DNA of 64,000 nt from an uncultured Pseudomonadota bacterium (GTDB lineage: Bacteria > Myxococcota_A > UBA9160 > PR03). The first letter of the stretch is position 1; each line of letters opens with the position of its first letter. The position numbers were made by a program, and so were the translations under genes. The stretch spans positions 1-64,000 of the forward strand of contig CAADGG010000079.1 of the NCBI GenBank assembly GCA_900696485.1, read 5' to 3'. Below the pieces are notes generated by a model. That model was not told the origin of the DNA and made no database searches. It was given only the letters and a program-made list of their open reading frames with translations. Below are positions 19,095-27,835 of this stretch, in pieces.

Positions 19095-19664
19095 TCAGGG
19101 ACTCGCAGCCAGGAACAGCAGCAGCATCGTCACGAAGATGCCAACGAGTCCGGTCATCGCACACACGAAGACCGCGCGTGTCGTCTCGACGCGCAGGGCC
19201 TGGCGCGTGCCGCCGACCAGAGCGGCGAAGAACAGCGAGAACGCCAGCAGCCGCACCACCAGTTGCACCGGCGCGGCCGGAATCGCCGCCAACACCACGA
19301 GCATCAATGGAGCCATCGAGAAGCCGACGATCCGGAAGGACGCGCCAACATGCAGCCGATGACGGAACCAGTGGGCGAGCCCCCAGAGGAGCAAAGACAG
19401 GAGCAGCCACGTCGACAAGGTCGACAGGAAACTCAGCAGCGCCGTGATCGGCGTTCCGTCGAAACCCAGGAAATCGGCCGTTGCGCTGGCCGCCGACGCG
19501 CCGGCCACGACGACGGCCGCCTGCCCTCCTCCCTCTCCGTCCTCGAGGATCTCCTGCCACGTGCCCGGCTCCAGCCGCACGGCCCCGAGCACGCGCTGCC
19601 AGAACGAGCTCGGCGACCCGTGCGCCGGGGCTCCAACGGAATCGCGGACCTGGGCGTGGCTCAT
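19095..19664 (-). CDS. YIP1-family integral membrane protein
   Basis: A 189-residue protein with about five hydrophobic helices (for example ITALLSFLSTLSTWLLLSLLLW, MAPLMLVVLAAIP, LVVRLLAFSLFFAALVGG, AVFVCAMTGLVGIFVTMLLLFL). A short soluble N-terminus contains FWQRVLGAVRLEPGTWQEILED, the pattern that usually precedes the YIP1 membrane domain. Function in bacteria is unknown. ATG 19664 was chosen because the family begins shortly before the conserved FWQR-like segment. Confidence 0.65.
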   Translation of the reverse strand: MSHAQVRDSVGAPAHGSPSSFWQRVLGAVRLEPGTWQEILEDGEGGGQAAVVVAGASAASATADFLGFDGTPITALLSFLSTLSTWLLLSLLLWGLAHWFRHRLHVGASFRIVGFSMAPLMLVVLAAIPAAPVQLVVRLLAFSLFFAALVGGTRQALRVETTRAVFVCAMTGLVGIFVTMLLLFLAASP

Positions 19665-19886
19665 CGGTGCTCCTTCGGCGGCGGGACCCGGCCGTACTCG
19701 GCGCGGGGCGAACCCGGTCGAATCGTCCATCCAGGTGGGGCTGTCAACCCCCGCCCCCCTGTGCGTGGCCGATCCGGGACGTGCGTGACGATCTCGGCGG
19801 CCGAAACCGCCCCGGCCGGCGTGAATGAGCGGACCGACGGGCAAGCGCGGCGCGGCCGGCGCGGTCGGCGCGGCTGGCGGCGCGGA

Positions 19887-20630
19887 TCAGAAGATCTGCG
19901 TTTCGAAATCTTCGAGGGTGCACAACAGGTGCCCGTGCGCACGGGCGAGCCGGTGCTCTCGGGGTCCGTTGTAGCCCCACGCCGCGAGTGCGCAGCGCAC
20001 CCCGAGCGGCGCGACGCGGTCCAGGTGGTTCACCTTGTCGTCGACGAAGGTGATCTCGGCGAAGTCGAGGCCGCGCAGGCCCGCCAGCCGCGTGAGATGC
20101 GTATCCTTGGTGACGCCCGTCTCCTTGTCGACGATCAGGTCCGGCGGGAACAGGTCTGCGACGCCGTAGTGCGCGAGCAGCAGGCCCACCGACGCGCGGT
20201 CCTTCGCGCTCGCGATCGCGTACTCACAGTCGCCGGAACGCCGGCGCAGCAGCTCGAGGAACTGCGGATACGGACCGAGCAGGGCGAGCCATGCCTGCCG
20301 GTCGGACTCCGCGAACGCCGTGCGCACCTGATAGAAACGCCGATGAAAGGCGCGCAGCCAGGCCGGATCCTGGGCGTCGCGGTACGCATCGTACGACACC
20401 TGATCCCCGAGCTCGACGTTCGCGTCGATCGCTGCGAGCGCCGTCGCGTAGTCCTCGGCACGATTGCCGAGCGGCATCAGCGCGAGGAACTCAGGCCACA
20501 GGGCCGTCTCGTCGGCACGGCGCAGCGGAGAATCCGGACGCAGATCCCCGTACGTCCGGCGCGCGACCGCGAAGGCTTCGCGCGCGGAGTCCGACACCAC
20601 TCCATCGAAATCGAGCGCCAGCAGCTTCAC
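19887..20630 (-). CDS. HAD-superfamily hydrolase
   Basis: A 247-residue soluble phosphatase-like protein. Motif I is LLALDFDGVVSDS (catalytic Asp pair DxD) directly after a GTG start. A helical cap follows, then motif II-like AIASAKDR, a KD lysine region (ETGVTKDTHL) and the motif IV acidic pair TFVDDKVNHL. The substrate is not evident. Its first 140 bases overlap, in another frame, the 3' end of the beta-helix gene on the same strand, which is unusual. Confidence 0.78.
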   Translation of the reverse strand: MKLLALDFDGVVSDSAREAFAVARRTYGDLRPDSPLRRADETALWPEFLALMPLGNRAEDYATALAAIDANVELGDQVSYDAYRDAQDPAWLRAFHRRFYQVRTAFAESDRQAWLALLGPYPQFLELLRRRSGDCEYAIASAKDRASVGLLLAHYGVADLFPPDLIVDKETGVTKDTHLTRLAGLRGLDFAEITFVDDKVNHLDRVAPLGVRCALAAWGYNGPREHRLARAHGHLLCTLEDFETQIF

Positions 20631-22179
20631 GACCGTCGAGTCTAGCGGACGGCCGGTGTGCGAGATCGATTCCGCGGTGGGGCGGCCGCCTGCGGACGCG
20701 ACGAGCTGCGAGGCCCGCCAGCGCCGCCAGCGCGGCGGCTCCCGCCAACGCCGTGTCCGGCTCCGGAACGGCCGCGAACGCACCGAGATCCGGCGCGCCC
20801 GGATCGCGCCGGATGTCGCTCGCGAGATGCGGTGCGTACCGACGCGTGACGGCGTGGAGCGGCAAGGCGCCCGCCGCGAGCGGTGCGCCGGCGTCGATCG
20901 TCGCGCTACCCGCCAGCGGGCGGAAGTCCTGCGCCGTTTCGTCCGCGAATCCCGGCGCCGCTCCTTCGACGTTGCCGCCTCCATCGTGGACGCCAGCCGG
21001 GCCCGCGTGGCTCTCGACCCAGCCCGGCTTCAGCCAGTTGTGCACGAGCGTGAGCTCTCCGTCCTGGTTCAGCAGCGCGAGGCGATGTCCCCCGGCCGCG
21101 ACGTAGAGCACGTTGTTGCGGACGTCCGCCGTCTCGTCGTCCGTCGACAGCCGTACCAGTGTCGTGTTGCCGGTGCGCAACGACACGACGGTATTGTGGA
21201 AGAAGTGCAGCACGCCGTGGCGGTAGATCGCGGGGTTGCCGCTGTCCCCACCGTAATGAACGATCTGGCTGTTGCCGGCGCCGTCTGGTTCGATCAGCAC
21301 GTTGCCGTACACGAAGGTCCGCCGGTAGCTCGGATGCGCGACCAGCACGCCACTGTCCTCGGCATCCACCAGGTCGAGCTGGCGGTTTCCGCCCTCGATC
21401 CAGTTGTAGCGGACCACCAGTCCGGCCGAGCGATCCTTCAGGTTGTTGCCGTCGGCGCCGAGCCGGAGGCGCCCGAAGCGGTTGGCCTCGTACACGATCC
21501 CGAGCGCCGCCGTGTAGCTGTTGTGCTCGAACGCACTGCCGTCGTTGCCGTTGCCGAAGAGGTGGTTGCCCTCGATCCGGATCTCTGTCGTCTGGCCGTC
21601 GAAGGCGCCGATGAACAGGCCGTTGCCGGAGTCGTGCAACACGCAGTCCCGGATCACCAGATGCGCCGCACGCTCGACGTAGATCGACGCAGCGTTCTTC
21701 CCGTAGCTCTGCAGCAAGCCGTGATCGTCGTAGAAGGGGTACGCCGGATGAGCCGAGCGGATCTCGAGCCCCTCGATGACGAGGTGCGAAGGCAACGTAC
21801 TCGGCGGCACGTTCGACGTTCCGATCTTGATGACGCCGCGCTGCTCGTTCGTGTAGTCGAGCGGCGCCGGCGTCGTCGCCCCGTCGCCGGACACGACCGG
21901 CCGCGCGCCGTCCGGGCTGGGGATCCCGCGCACGACGATCGGCGCCTGCGCCGTTCCGCTGCGCCCGATCACCCACTTCTCGCGATACGGCTCCGGCCGC
22001 CAGTGGATGCGCACCTCGTCGCCCGGCTGCAGCGTCGCCCACGGCGCATCGCCGATCGCCGCGAGCGGCTGGCCGGGGCCGACGTCGTAGATCGTCGCGC
22101 GTGCGGGTGCGGACCGGCCTGCGACGAGCGCGGCGCACAGGATTCCGAAGCGCAGCGAACGGGCCACGAACGTCGACAC
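20491..22179 (-). CDS. exported right-handed beta-helix protein with PEP-CTERM-like end
   Basis: A 562-residue protein starting at GTG with a signal peptide (RFGILCAALVAGRSAPARATIYD). The body carries repeated parallel beta-helix turns (HLVIEGLEIRSA, LVIRDCVLHDSGNGLFIG, IRIEGNHLFGNGNDGSAF, FVYGNVLIEPDG, VRNNVLYVAAGG), like polysaccharide lyase or pectate-lyase-fold proteins. At 471-498 a VPEP motif, a hydrophobic stretch and a basic RRVRRR run look like a PEP-CTERM sorting signal, which normally ends a protein. Here 64 more residues follow and overlap the HAD gene; a single-base shift would end the protein at TAG 20644-20642. This suggests a frameshift or an altered 3' end. Confidence 0.7.
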   Translation of the reverse strand: MSTFVARSLRFGILCAALVAGRSAPARATIYDVGPGQPLAAIGDAPWATLQPGDEVRIHWRPEPYREKWVIGRSGTAQAPIVVRGIPSPDGARPVVSGDGATTPAPLDYTNEQRGVIKIGTSNVPPSTLPSHLVIEGLEIRSAHPAYPFYDDHGLLQSYGKNAASIYVERAAHLVIRDCVLHDSGNGLFIGAFDGQTTEIRIEGNHLFGNGNDGSAFEHNSYTAALGIVYEANRFGRLRLGADGNNLKDRSAGLVVRYNWIEGGNRQLDLVDAEDSGVLVAHPSYRRTFVYGNVLIEPDGAGNSQIVHYGGDSGNPAIYRHGVLHFFHNTVVSLRTGNTTLVRLSTDDETADVRNNVLYVAAGGHRLALLNQDGELTLVHNWLKPGWVESHAGPAGVHDGGGNVEGAAPGFADETAQDFRPLAGSATIDAGAPLAAGALPLHAVTRRYAPHLASDIRRDPGAPDLGAFAAVPEPDTALAGAAALAALAGLAARRVRRRPPHRGIDLAHRPSARLDGREAAGARFRWSGVGLRARSLRGRAPDVRGSASGFSAAPCRRDGPVA

Positions 22180-22357
22180 GCGCTTTCTATCGGCCGCGCA
22201 CGGCGTCTTCGTGACTCCGGCGGGGCGGGGCGGGACACCGGAAAGCCCTCGGAGTAGCATCCCGCCTCGCACGCGAGAGGACGGATGACGGCAGCGCCGG
22301 AATCGAGAACCCACCGCATCAACCCGCCGCCCGAGCGGACGCCGACGTGAGCCGACG

Positions 22358-23914
22358 ATGAGCTGGAAGCCGGAACTCGAAGAGCTGGCGCGACGGGCGG
22401 CCTGGGCCGAAGAGATGGGCGGGGCCGAGCGCGTCGCACGCGCGAAGGCCGCCGGCCGCGGAACGGTGCGCGAGCGGATCGCGCAGTTGCTCGATCCGGG
22501 CAGCTTCCACGAGACCGGCGTCCTGGCCGGCCGCGCCGAATATGACGATGCCGGCCGGCTCGCGTCGTTCACGCCGTCGAACTTCGTCTGCGGGCGCGGG
22601 CGCATCGACGGGCGACCGGTCGTGGTCGGCGGGGACGACTTCACCGTGCGCGGTGGCGCCGCCGACGGTGCGATCGGCAACAAGATGGGCTGGGCGGAGA
22701 AGGCCGCGCGCGATCTGCGGCTACCGCTGGTCCGGCTCGTCGATGGAACAGGCGGCGGCGGATCCGTGAAGACGAATGCGACCTTGCGCCGCTCGTACGT
22801 GCCGTACATCCCGGACTTCGACGTGTCGGTGGAGTTGCTCGGCCACGTCCCGGTCGTCGCGGCGGCGCTCGGACCCGTCGCCGGACTCGGCGCCGCGCGC
22901 GTCGCCGCGTCCCACTTTTCCGTGATCGTCCGCGGGACGAGCCAGCTTTTCGTGGCCGGACCACCGGTGGTGCGGCGCGCGCTCGGTCGCGACGTGACCA
23001 AGGAAGAACTCGGCGGCGCGGCGATCCAGCGCAGCAGCGGCGCCGTCGACAACGAAGCGCTCGACGAAGCGGACGCCCTCGCGCAGCTGCGGCGCTTCCT
23101 GTCGTACCTGCCGTCCTCGGTCTGGGAGCTGCCGCCGCGTCACGAGCCGGCCGATGATCCCGAACGTCGCGAAGAAGCGCTGCTGTCGCTGGTGCCGCGC
23201 GAGCGGCGCCAGCCGCACGACGCCCGCAAGCTGCTCGCGCTGGTGCTGGACGTCGGATCGGTGTTCGAGCTCGGGCGTCATTTCGGACGGCCGCTCGTCA
23301 CCGCGCTCGCGCGCCTCGATGGGATTCCGGTCGGCGTGCTCGCCAACGACCCGCGTCAGAAGGGCGGCGCGATGGATGCCGACGCGACCCAGAAGTTCGC
23401 CCGCTTCGTCGACCTGTGTGACACCTTCCATCTCCCGGTCGTACACTTCGTCGACAACCCGGGCTTCGAGATCGGCGTCGAGAGCGAGCAGCGCGGCACG
23501 ATCCGTCACGGCGTCCGTGCGCTCTTCTCGGTGTACCAGGCGACGATCCCGTGGTGCTCGATCCTGGTGCGCCGCTGCTTCGGCGTTGCCGGCGCCGGCC
23601 ACGGCGCCCATCACCGACTGAACCTCCGCTACGCATGGCCGAGCGCCGAGTGGGGCTCGCTGCCGATCGAGGGCGGCGTCGAGGCGGCCTACCGCCGCCA
23701 GCTCGAGGCCGCGCCGGACCCCGACGCGCTGCGCGCCGAACTCGAAGCCGGCCTCGCGTCGCTGCGCTCGCCGCTGCTCACCGCCGAGGCCTTCGGGATC
23801 GAAGAACTCATCGACCCGCGCGAGACCCGGCCGCTGCTCGTCGAATGGGTCCACCGCGCATTCGCGCTGCTGCCGAGCCGGCTCGGGCCGATCACCCGCG
23901 GCGCGCGGCCCTAG
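22358..23914 (+). CDS. acyl-CoA carboxylase carboxyltransferase subunit
   Basis: A 518-residue protein of the PccB/MmdA family (biotin-dependent carboxyl transfer). Landmarks are RERIAQLLDPGSFHE at the N-terminus, GRGRIDGRPVVVGGDDFTVRGG, LVDGTGGGGSV (oxyanion-type loop) and, in the second crotonase half, GVLANDPRQKGGAMDADATQKFARFVDLCDTF and LPVVHFVDNPGFEIG. The size matches propionyl-CoA carboxylase beta subunits or methylmalonyl-CoA decarboxylase alpha subunits. No biotin carboxylase or BCCP gene is beside it, so the partner must be encoded elsewhere. ATG 22358 has only a weak Shine-Dalgarno sequence. Confidence 0.87.
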   Translation: MSWKPELEELARRAAWAEEMGGAERVARAKAAGRGTVRERIAQLLDPGSFHETGVLAGRAEYDDAGRLASFTPSNFVCGRGRIDGRPVVVGGDDFTVRGGAADGAIGNKMGWAEKAARDLRLPLVRLVDGTGGGGSVKTNATLRRSYVPYIPDFDVSVELLGHVPVVAAALGPVAGLGAARVAASHFSVIVRGTSQLFVAGPPVVRRALGRDVTKEELGGAAIQRSSGAVDNEALDEADALAQLRRFLSYLPSSVWELPPRHEPADDPERREEALLSLVPRERRQPHDARKLLALVLDVGSVFELGRHFGRPLVTALARLDGIPVGVLANDPRQKGGAMDADATQKFARFVDLCDTFHLPVVHFVDNPGFEIGVESEQRGTIRHGVRALFSVYQATIPWCSILVRRCFGVAGAGHGAHHRLNLRYAWPSAEWGSLPIEGGVEAAYRRQLEAAPDPDALRAELEAGLASLRSPLLTAEAFGIEELIDPRETRPLLVEWVHRAFALLPSRLGPITRGARP

Positions 23915-24088
23915 ACGAGTCGGCCCCGTCCGTGCGCCGCGCGTTCGTGGATTCGCGGAGATGGCTTGCGTTCGCCACTGAATCTTCACACGTTCGGCGT
24001 CTCAGTGACAAACCCGTCACGAAAAGTCCGACCCCGGATGCGGGCGCGTCGTCCGTCTCCCGGTCGCGATCCGCAGGAGGGGGACTCG

Positions 24089-25537
24089 ATGGCTCGCTCG
24101 CGAACTCGCTCGCGAACTCGCTCGCGAACTCGCTCGCGAAGGATGGCACGCGCGATGGCGCTGGGGCTGCTCTGGGTTTCGGGCCCGTGGCCTCCGGCGT
24201 CGGCGGACGCCGACGCCACGGTCGTCGAGGAGATCCTCGAGATCCTGCGCGAGAAGGAGCACATCAGCGCTGCGCAGTACCAGGCGCTCCGCGAACGCGC
24301 CCAGCAGGAGGCGACGCTGCAGGCCGAGCAGGCCGCCGTGGCGATCCGCGCCGAGAATCTCGCCGCCTCGGCGTCCGAGCCACCGCCCGGGGCGCTCCAG
24401 GCATTCTGGAAGAACGGCCTGCGCTTCACCAGCGCCGACAAGGCCTTCGACGTAAAGGTCGGCGGCCGGATCCAGAACGACTGGGCGGTGCTGGCGCCCG
24501 ACGACGATCTGCAGGACGCGTTCGCCAACCGCGCCGGGATCGGCACCGGCACCGAGTTCCGGCGCGCGCGCATCCAGATTTCCGGAAGCATCTACGAGCG
24601 CGTCGGATTCAAGTTCCAGTACGACTTCGCCAACAGTGAAGTCGGCTTCCGCGATCTGTTCATCGATCTGCTCGATCTCCCCGCCGTCGGGCGCCTCCGG
24701 ATCGGCCACTTCAAGGAGCCGCTGTCGCTCGAGCAGGTCACCAGCGACGTCCATGTGACGTTCATGGAACGCTCGTTGCTCGATGCGCTGGTGCCGGGAC
24801 GCGAGACCGGCTTCATGCTCCAGAACGACGCGTTCGAGCAACGCCTCACCTGGGCGCTCGGCGCCTTTCGCGATACCGCGTCGGACTCCGGCAACGGCTT
24901 CAGTAGCGACCCGCTCTACAGCCTCACCGGACGCGTCACGGGCCTGCCGTGGTTCGAGGACGGCGGCCGCAAGCTGCTCCATCTCGGCCTCGCGTTCAGC
25001 CAGCGCTTCCGCGACGAGAATACGGTCCGCTTCTCCTCGCGGCCCGAGGCGCATCTGGCGCCGAACCTGGTGAACACCGGAAATTTCGTGACCGATGCGG
25101 TCCGCATCGTCAACGCCGAGCTCGCGCTGGTGCACGGTCCCTTCTCGCTGCAAGGGGAGTACAACCGGCTGTTCGCGGATGGCTCGGGGGAGTCCGTCGG
25201 CGATCCCGCGTTCGACGCCCTCTACGTCCAGGCCAGCTACTTCCTCACCGGCGAGCACCGTCCGTACAAGGCGTCGGAGGGAGCCTTCGACCGCCTGATC
25301 CCACGGCGCAACTTCGACCGCGAGGGCGGGCTCGGGGCCTTCGAGGTCGCCGCGCGCTTCTCGCGTATCGATCTCGACAGCGAGGGGGTGTCGGGCGGGA
25401 CGCTGAACGACGGCACGCTCGGGATCAACTGGTATCTGAACCCGAACGTGCGCTTCTCGTTCAACTACGTGCTCGGGCGACTCGAAGGGGTCGGCTGGAC
25501 GAACCAGGCGCAGTCGCGCTTCCAGGTCGACTTCTAG
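24089..25537 (+). CDS. OprP/OprO-like phosphate-selective porin
   Basis: A 482-residue outer-membrane protein. After the signal sequence comes a short coiled-coil segment (VVEEILEILREKEHISAAQYQAL...EQAAVAIRAEN) typical of the trimerising N-terminus in this family. A 16-strand-like barrel follows, with the family landmarks KVGGRIQNDWAVL, RRARIQISGSIYERVGFKFQYDF, RIGHFKEPLSLEQ and a terminal aromatic FQVDF. The ATG at 24089 has AGGAGGGGG 6 bases upstream. The n-region is a fourfold repeat rich in arginine, encoded by a 12-bp tandem repeat; a later in-frame ATG at 24143 could also serve as start. It is likely anion or phosphate uptake. Confidence 0.88.
   Translation: MARSRTRSRTRSRTRSRRMARAMALGLLWVSGPWPPASADADATVVEEILEILREKEHISAAQYQALRERAQQEATLQAEQAAVAIRAENLAASASEPPPGALQAFWKNGLRFTSADKAFDVKVGGRIQNDWAVLAPDDDLQDAFANRAGIGTGTEFRRARIQISGSIYERVGFKFQYDFANSEVGFRDLFIDLLDLPAVGRLRIGHFKEPLSLEQVTSDVHVTFMERSLLDALVPGRETGFMLQNDAFEQRLTWALGAFRDTASDSGNGFSSDPLYSLTGRVTGLPWFEDGGRKLLHLGLAFSQRFRDENTVRFSSRPEAHLAPNLVNTGNFVTDAVRIVNAELALVHGPFSLQGEYNRLFADGSGESVGDPAFDALYVQASYFLTGEHRPYKASEGAFDRLIPRRNFDREGGLGAFEVAARFSRIDLDSEGVSGGTLNDGTLGINWYLNPNVRFSFNYVLGRLEGVGWTNQAQSRFQVDF
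24092..24139 (+). repeat. 12-bp in-frame tandem repeat in porin signal peptide
   Basis: Four units of ACTCGCTCGCGA (the first unit differs at one base) sit directly after the porin start codon. The period keeps the frame and encodes an Arg-Thr-Arg-Ser repeat, so expansion or contraction would change the length of the positively charged n-region of the signal peptide without a frameshift. Confidence 0.85.
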
Positions 25538-26028
25538 TCGGCGTCGCGCGGCACCCGTCGTCCGTCGATGCGACGCCAACGCGCCGTGGCCTCGGTGAGG
25601 AGGCCGTCGCTCGCATCGACGATCTCGCCGGCCACCCAGTAGTCGCGCCCTTCCCGGCGCAGCAGGCGACCGCGGATACGCAGCGGCGCGCCGCTCGGCG
25701 CCGGCCGCCGGTAGCGGAGCGAGAACTCGACAGTGACGAGGTCGAAGTCCTGGCCGTCGTCCGCGGCGTGCGCGGCGAAGCCGAGCGCCTCGTCGAGCAG
25801 CGCGGCCTGGATGCCGCCGTGCACGACGCCGGGCGCCCCGGCGAAGTGTTCGGGGGCCTCGTACTCGGCCTCGACCGCGCCGGGGCCGGTGCGCCGGAAG
25901 CGCAGGCGCAGCCCCCGCTCGTTGCCCTGCCCGCAGCCGAAGCAGCGCGCGTCGGGGTCCTCGCGGACGAGCCACTCGCCGGCGTCCGGCGCCTCGCCGA
26001 ACGAGTCTTGTCGGATGCGATCGCTCAC
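25534..26028 (-). CDS. PaaI-type hotdog-fold thioesterase
   Basis: A 164-residue protein starting at GTG. The hotdog fold is indicated by the helix motif GVVHGGIQAALLDEALGFAA and by the strand VTVEFSLRYRRPAPSGAPLRIRGRLLRREGR, as in PaaI and 4-hydroxybenzoyl-CoA-type thioesterases. A CFGCGQGN segment at about 29-36 is typical of the subgroup often annotated as PaaI family. It would hydrolyse acyl- or aryl-CoA thioesters. It converges with the porin gene with a 4-base overlap of stop codons. Confidence 0.83.
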   Translation of the reverse strand: MSDRIRQDSFGEAPDAGEWLVREDPDARCFGCGQGNERGLRLRFRRTGPGAVEAEYEAPEHFAGAPGVVHGGIQAALLDEALGFAAHAADDGQDFDLVTVEFSLRYRRPAPSGAPLRIRGRLLRREGRDYWVAGEIVDASDGLLTEATARWRRIDGRRVPRDAD

Positions 26029-26068
26029 GAAGGCCTCTCGGATGCGGGGGCGCCGGCGGCACGGTAGC

Positions 26069-27073
26069 TCAGCCGCGCAGGTCGAGAACCGCCGCCCCGC
26101 GGATGCGGTCCTGCTTCAGATCGAGCAGCGCCTCGTTTGCGCGCTCGAGCGGGTAGTTCGTGACGTGCGTGCGGATCGGGATCTCGGCGGCGAGCCCGAG
26201 CAGCGCGCGGCCGTCGTCGCGGGTGTTCGCGGTGACGGACGTGACCGTACGCTCCTGGAACAGATGGCGCTGATAATCGAGCGATGGCACGTCGGACAGG
26301 TGGATGCCGGCGATCGCGAGCGTCCCGCCGCGATCGAGGCGCTCGAGCGCCACCGGGACCAGCTCGCCGGCCGGCGCGAACAGGATCGCGGCATCGAGTG
26401 GCACCGGCGGCGCATCGAAGCTGCCGCCGACCCAGCGTGCGCCGAGTTCCTCGGCGAGCCGGCCGTGCTCACGGGCGCGGCTGAAGACGTAGACGTCGCA
26501 GCCCCGGTGCCGCGCCACCTGGATCGCGATGTGCGCGGACGCCCCGAAGCCCCACAGCCCGAGCCGCGCACCCGGCGCGGCCCGCGACCGACGGAAGGCG
26601 CGGTAGCCGATGATGCCGGCGCACAGCAGCGGAGCCGCCTGGTCCGGAGGCAGCGCATCCGGCAGCTCGTAGACGAACGCGGCCGGTGCGAGCGCGAACT
26701 CGGCGTAGCCCCCATCGACGTCCCAGCCGGTGAACTGCGGGGCGACGCACAGGTTCTCGTCGCCGCGCGTGCAGAAGCGGCACTCGCCGCACGCGGCATG
26801 CAACCACGGGATGCCGACGCGCGCGCCGAGCGCCCGCGTCGAAACGCCGGCGCCGACGGCCTCGACGCGGCCGACGACCTGATGCCCAGGCGTCACTGCA
26901 GCGTGTCGTGGAGCCAATTCGCCCTCGACGACGTGCAGATCGGTCCGGCACACGCCACAGACCTCGACGCGGACCCGCAGCGCGCCGGGCCCGGGTTCCG
27001 GCATCGGCTGCTGCGCCCGGGCCAGGGGTCGGGACTCGATCGGCGCCGGCTGCGTGAGGCGCATCACGCGCAT
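26069..27073 (-). CDS. zinc-dependent alcohol dehydrogenase (MDR superfamily)
   Basis: A 334-residue MDR protein. Catalytic zinc ligands are CGVCRTDLH and GHQVVGRVEAVG, and the structural zinc site ACGECRFCTRGDENLC keeps all four cysteines. The cofactor site GLWGFGASAHIAIQVA has a slightly altered Rossmann glycine pattern (GFGASA). The overall pattern matches AdhP or zinc-binding alcohol dehydrogenases acting on aldehydes and alcohols. A second in-frame Met at residue 4 may be the true start. Eight bases separate it from the TOPRIM-like gene on the same strand. Confidence 0.87.
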   Translation of the reverse strand: MRVMRLTQPAPIESRPLARAQQPMPEPGPGALRVRVEVCGVCRTDLHVVEGELAPRHAAVTPGHQVVGRVEAVGAGVSTRALGARVGIPWLHAACGECRFCTRGDENLCVAPQFTGWDVDGGYAEFALAPAAFVYELPDALPPDQAAPLLCAGIIGYRAFRRSRAAPGARLGLWGFGASAHIAIQVARHRGCDVYVFSRAREHGRLAEELGARWVGGSFDAPPVPLDAAILFAPAGELVPVALERLDRGGTLAIAGIHLSDVPSLDYQRHLFQERTVTSVTANTRDDGRALLGLAAEIPIRTHVTNYPLERANEALLDLKQDRIRGAAVLDLRG

Positions 27074-27081
27074 GGCCGCGC

Positions 27082-27714
27082 CTACCCGGAGCGGATGCGA
27101 CGCGGGGCGGCGCTGCCGGCGTCGCCCTCGCTCCCGGCTGCGGCACCGGCGAGCCCGAGCGCCGCGCGCAGCCGCTCGAGCAGCCGCTGGACATCCGCGT
27201 GCAGTTCGTCGTGCCGCATCGCCCGCGCGACCTGCACCGGACGCAGCGGGCGGCCGAGCAGCTGCTGGAGCGCGCCGTGGTGCGCGAACAGCGGCTTCGC
27301 GTCGAGGGCGCCGAAGGCAGGCTCGTCGTGCTCGGCCGGCAGCGCCTGCGCGAACCAGCGTGCGCGGCGCCGGTCACCGGCCGGCACGCGCGCGGCGCGG
27401 CAGATCGCGGCCGGGACGAGCAGGTAGCTCTCGATGTGGCGTCGGCCCCAGGTGAAGAACTCGAGTCCGGGCTCACGCGCGCGGGCCGGCATCGGCTTCG
27501 GGCCGACATCCCGGTCGAGGACGCAAAGGCCGCGCGCCGTCGCCGTGCGCGCGCGAACGCTGCGGAAGTGCTCGGCCGCCCGCAGCGGCTGGCAGCCCCC
27601 GAGGATCACCGTGATCGCCGGCAGCGCGCGACCCAACGCAGGCGCGACGCGCCAGGCCCACGCCTCGAGCAGACTCCGATCGCGAGGGCCCTCCACGTAC
27701 AGCACGAAGGACAT
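27082..27714 (-). CDS. stand-alone TOPRIM-like (OLD/DUF4435-like) protein
   Basis: A 210-residue protein. The N-terminus FVLYVEGPRDRSLLEAW and the later RGLCVLDRDVGP give the E...DxD arrangement of a TOPRIM fold, similar to the C-terminal nuclease domain of OLD-family or DUF4435 proteins. No ABC-type ATPase domain is fused or adjacent. The middle (FFTWGRRHIESYLLVPAAI) matches the region after the TOPRIM core in such proteins. It could be a single-domain nuclease, but the family assignment rests on two motifs only. It is the first of the two genes before the alcohol dehydrogenase and 121 bp downstream of the rRNA methyltransferase gene. Confidence 0.5.
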   Translation of the reverse strand: MSFVLYVEGPRDRSLLEAWAWRVAPALGRALPAITVILGGCQPLRAAEHFRSVRARTATARGLCVLDRDVGPKPMPARAREPGLEFFTWGRRHIESYLLVPAAICRAARVPAGDRRRARWFAQALPAEHDEPAFGALDAKPLFAHHGALQQLLGRPLRPVQVARAMRHDELHADVQRLLERLRAALGLAGAAAGSEGDAGSAAPRRIRSG

Positions 27715-27835
27715 TTCCGCAGGCGATGACGCAGCCACCGTTCGCATCCCTGCCGCGCAGGAGCGCGGCACGACGAGGCCGGGGGGGCCCGGGAACCCGA
27801 TGCCGCCAGAGACTAGCTCCGATCGGGCGCCGCTG

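Noticed and set aside
23995-24025. Pho-box-like GTGAC...GTCAC before the OprP-like porin
   Set aside because: One half (TTGTCAC on the minus strand) fits, but the second half 11 bases away matches poorly, so a PhoB site is not supported.
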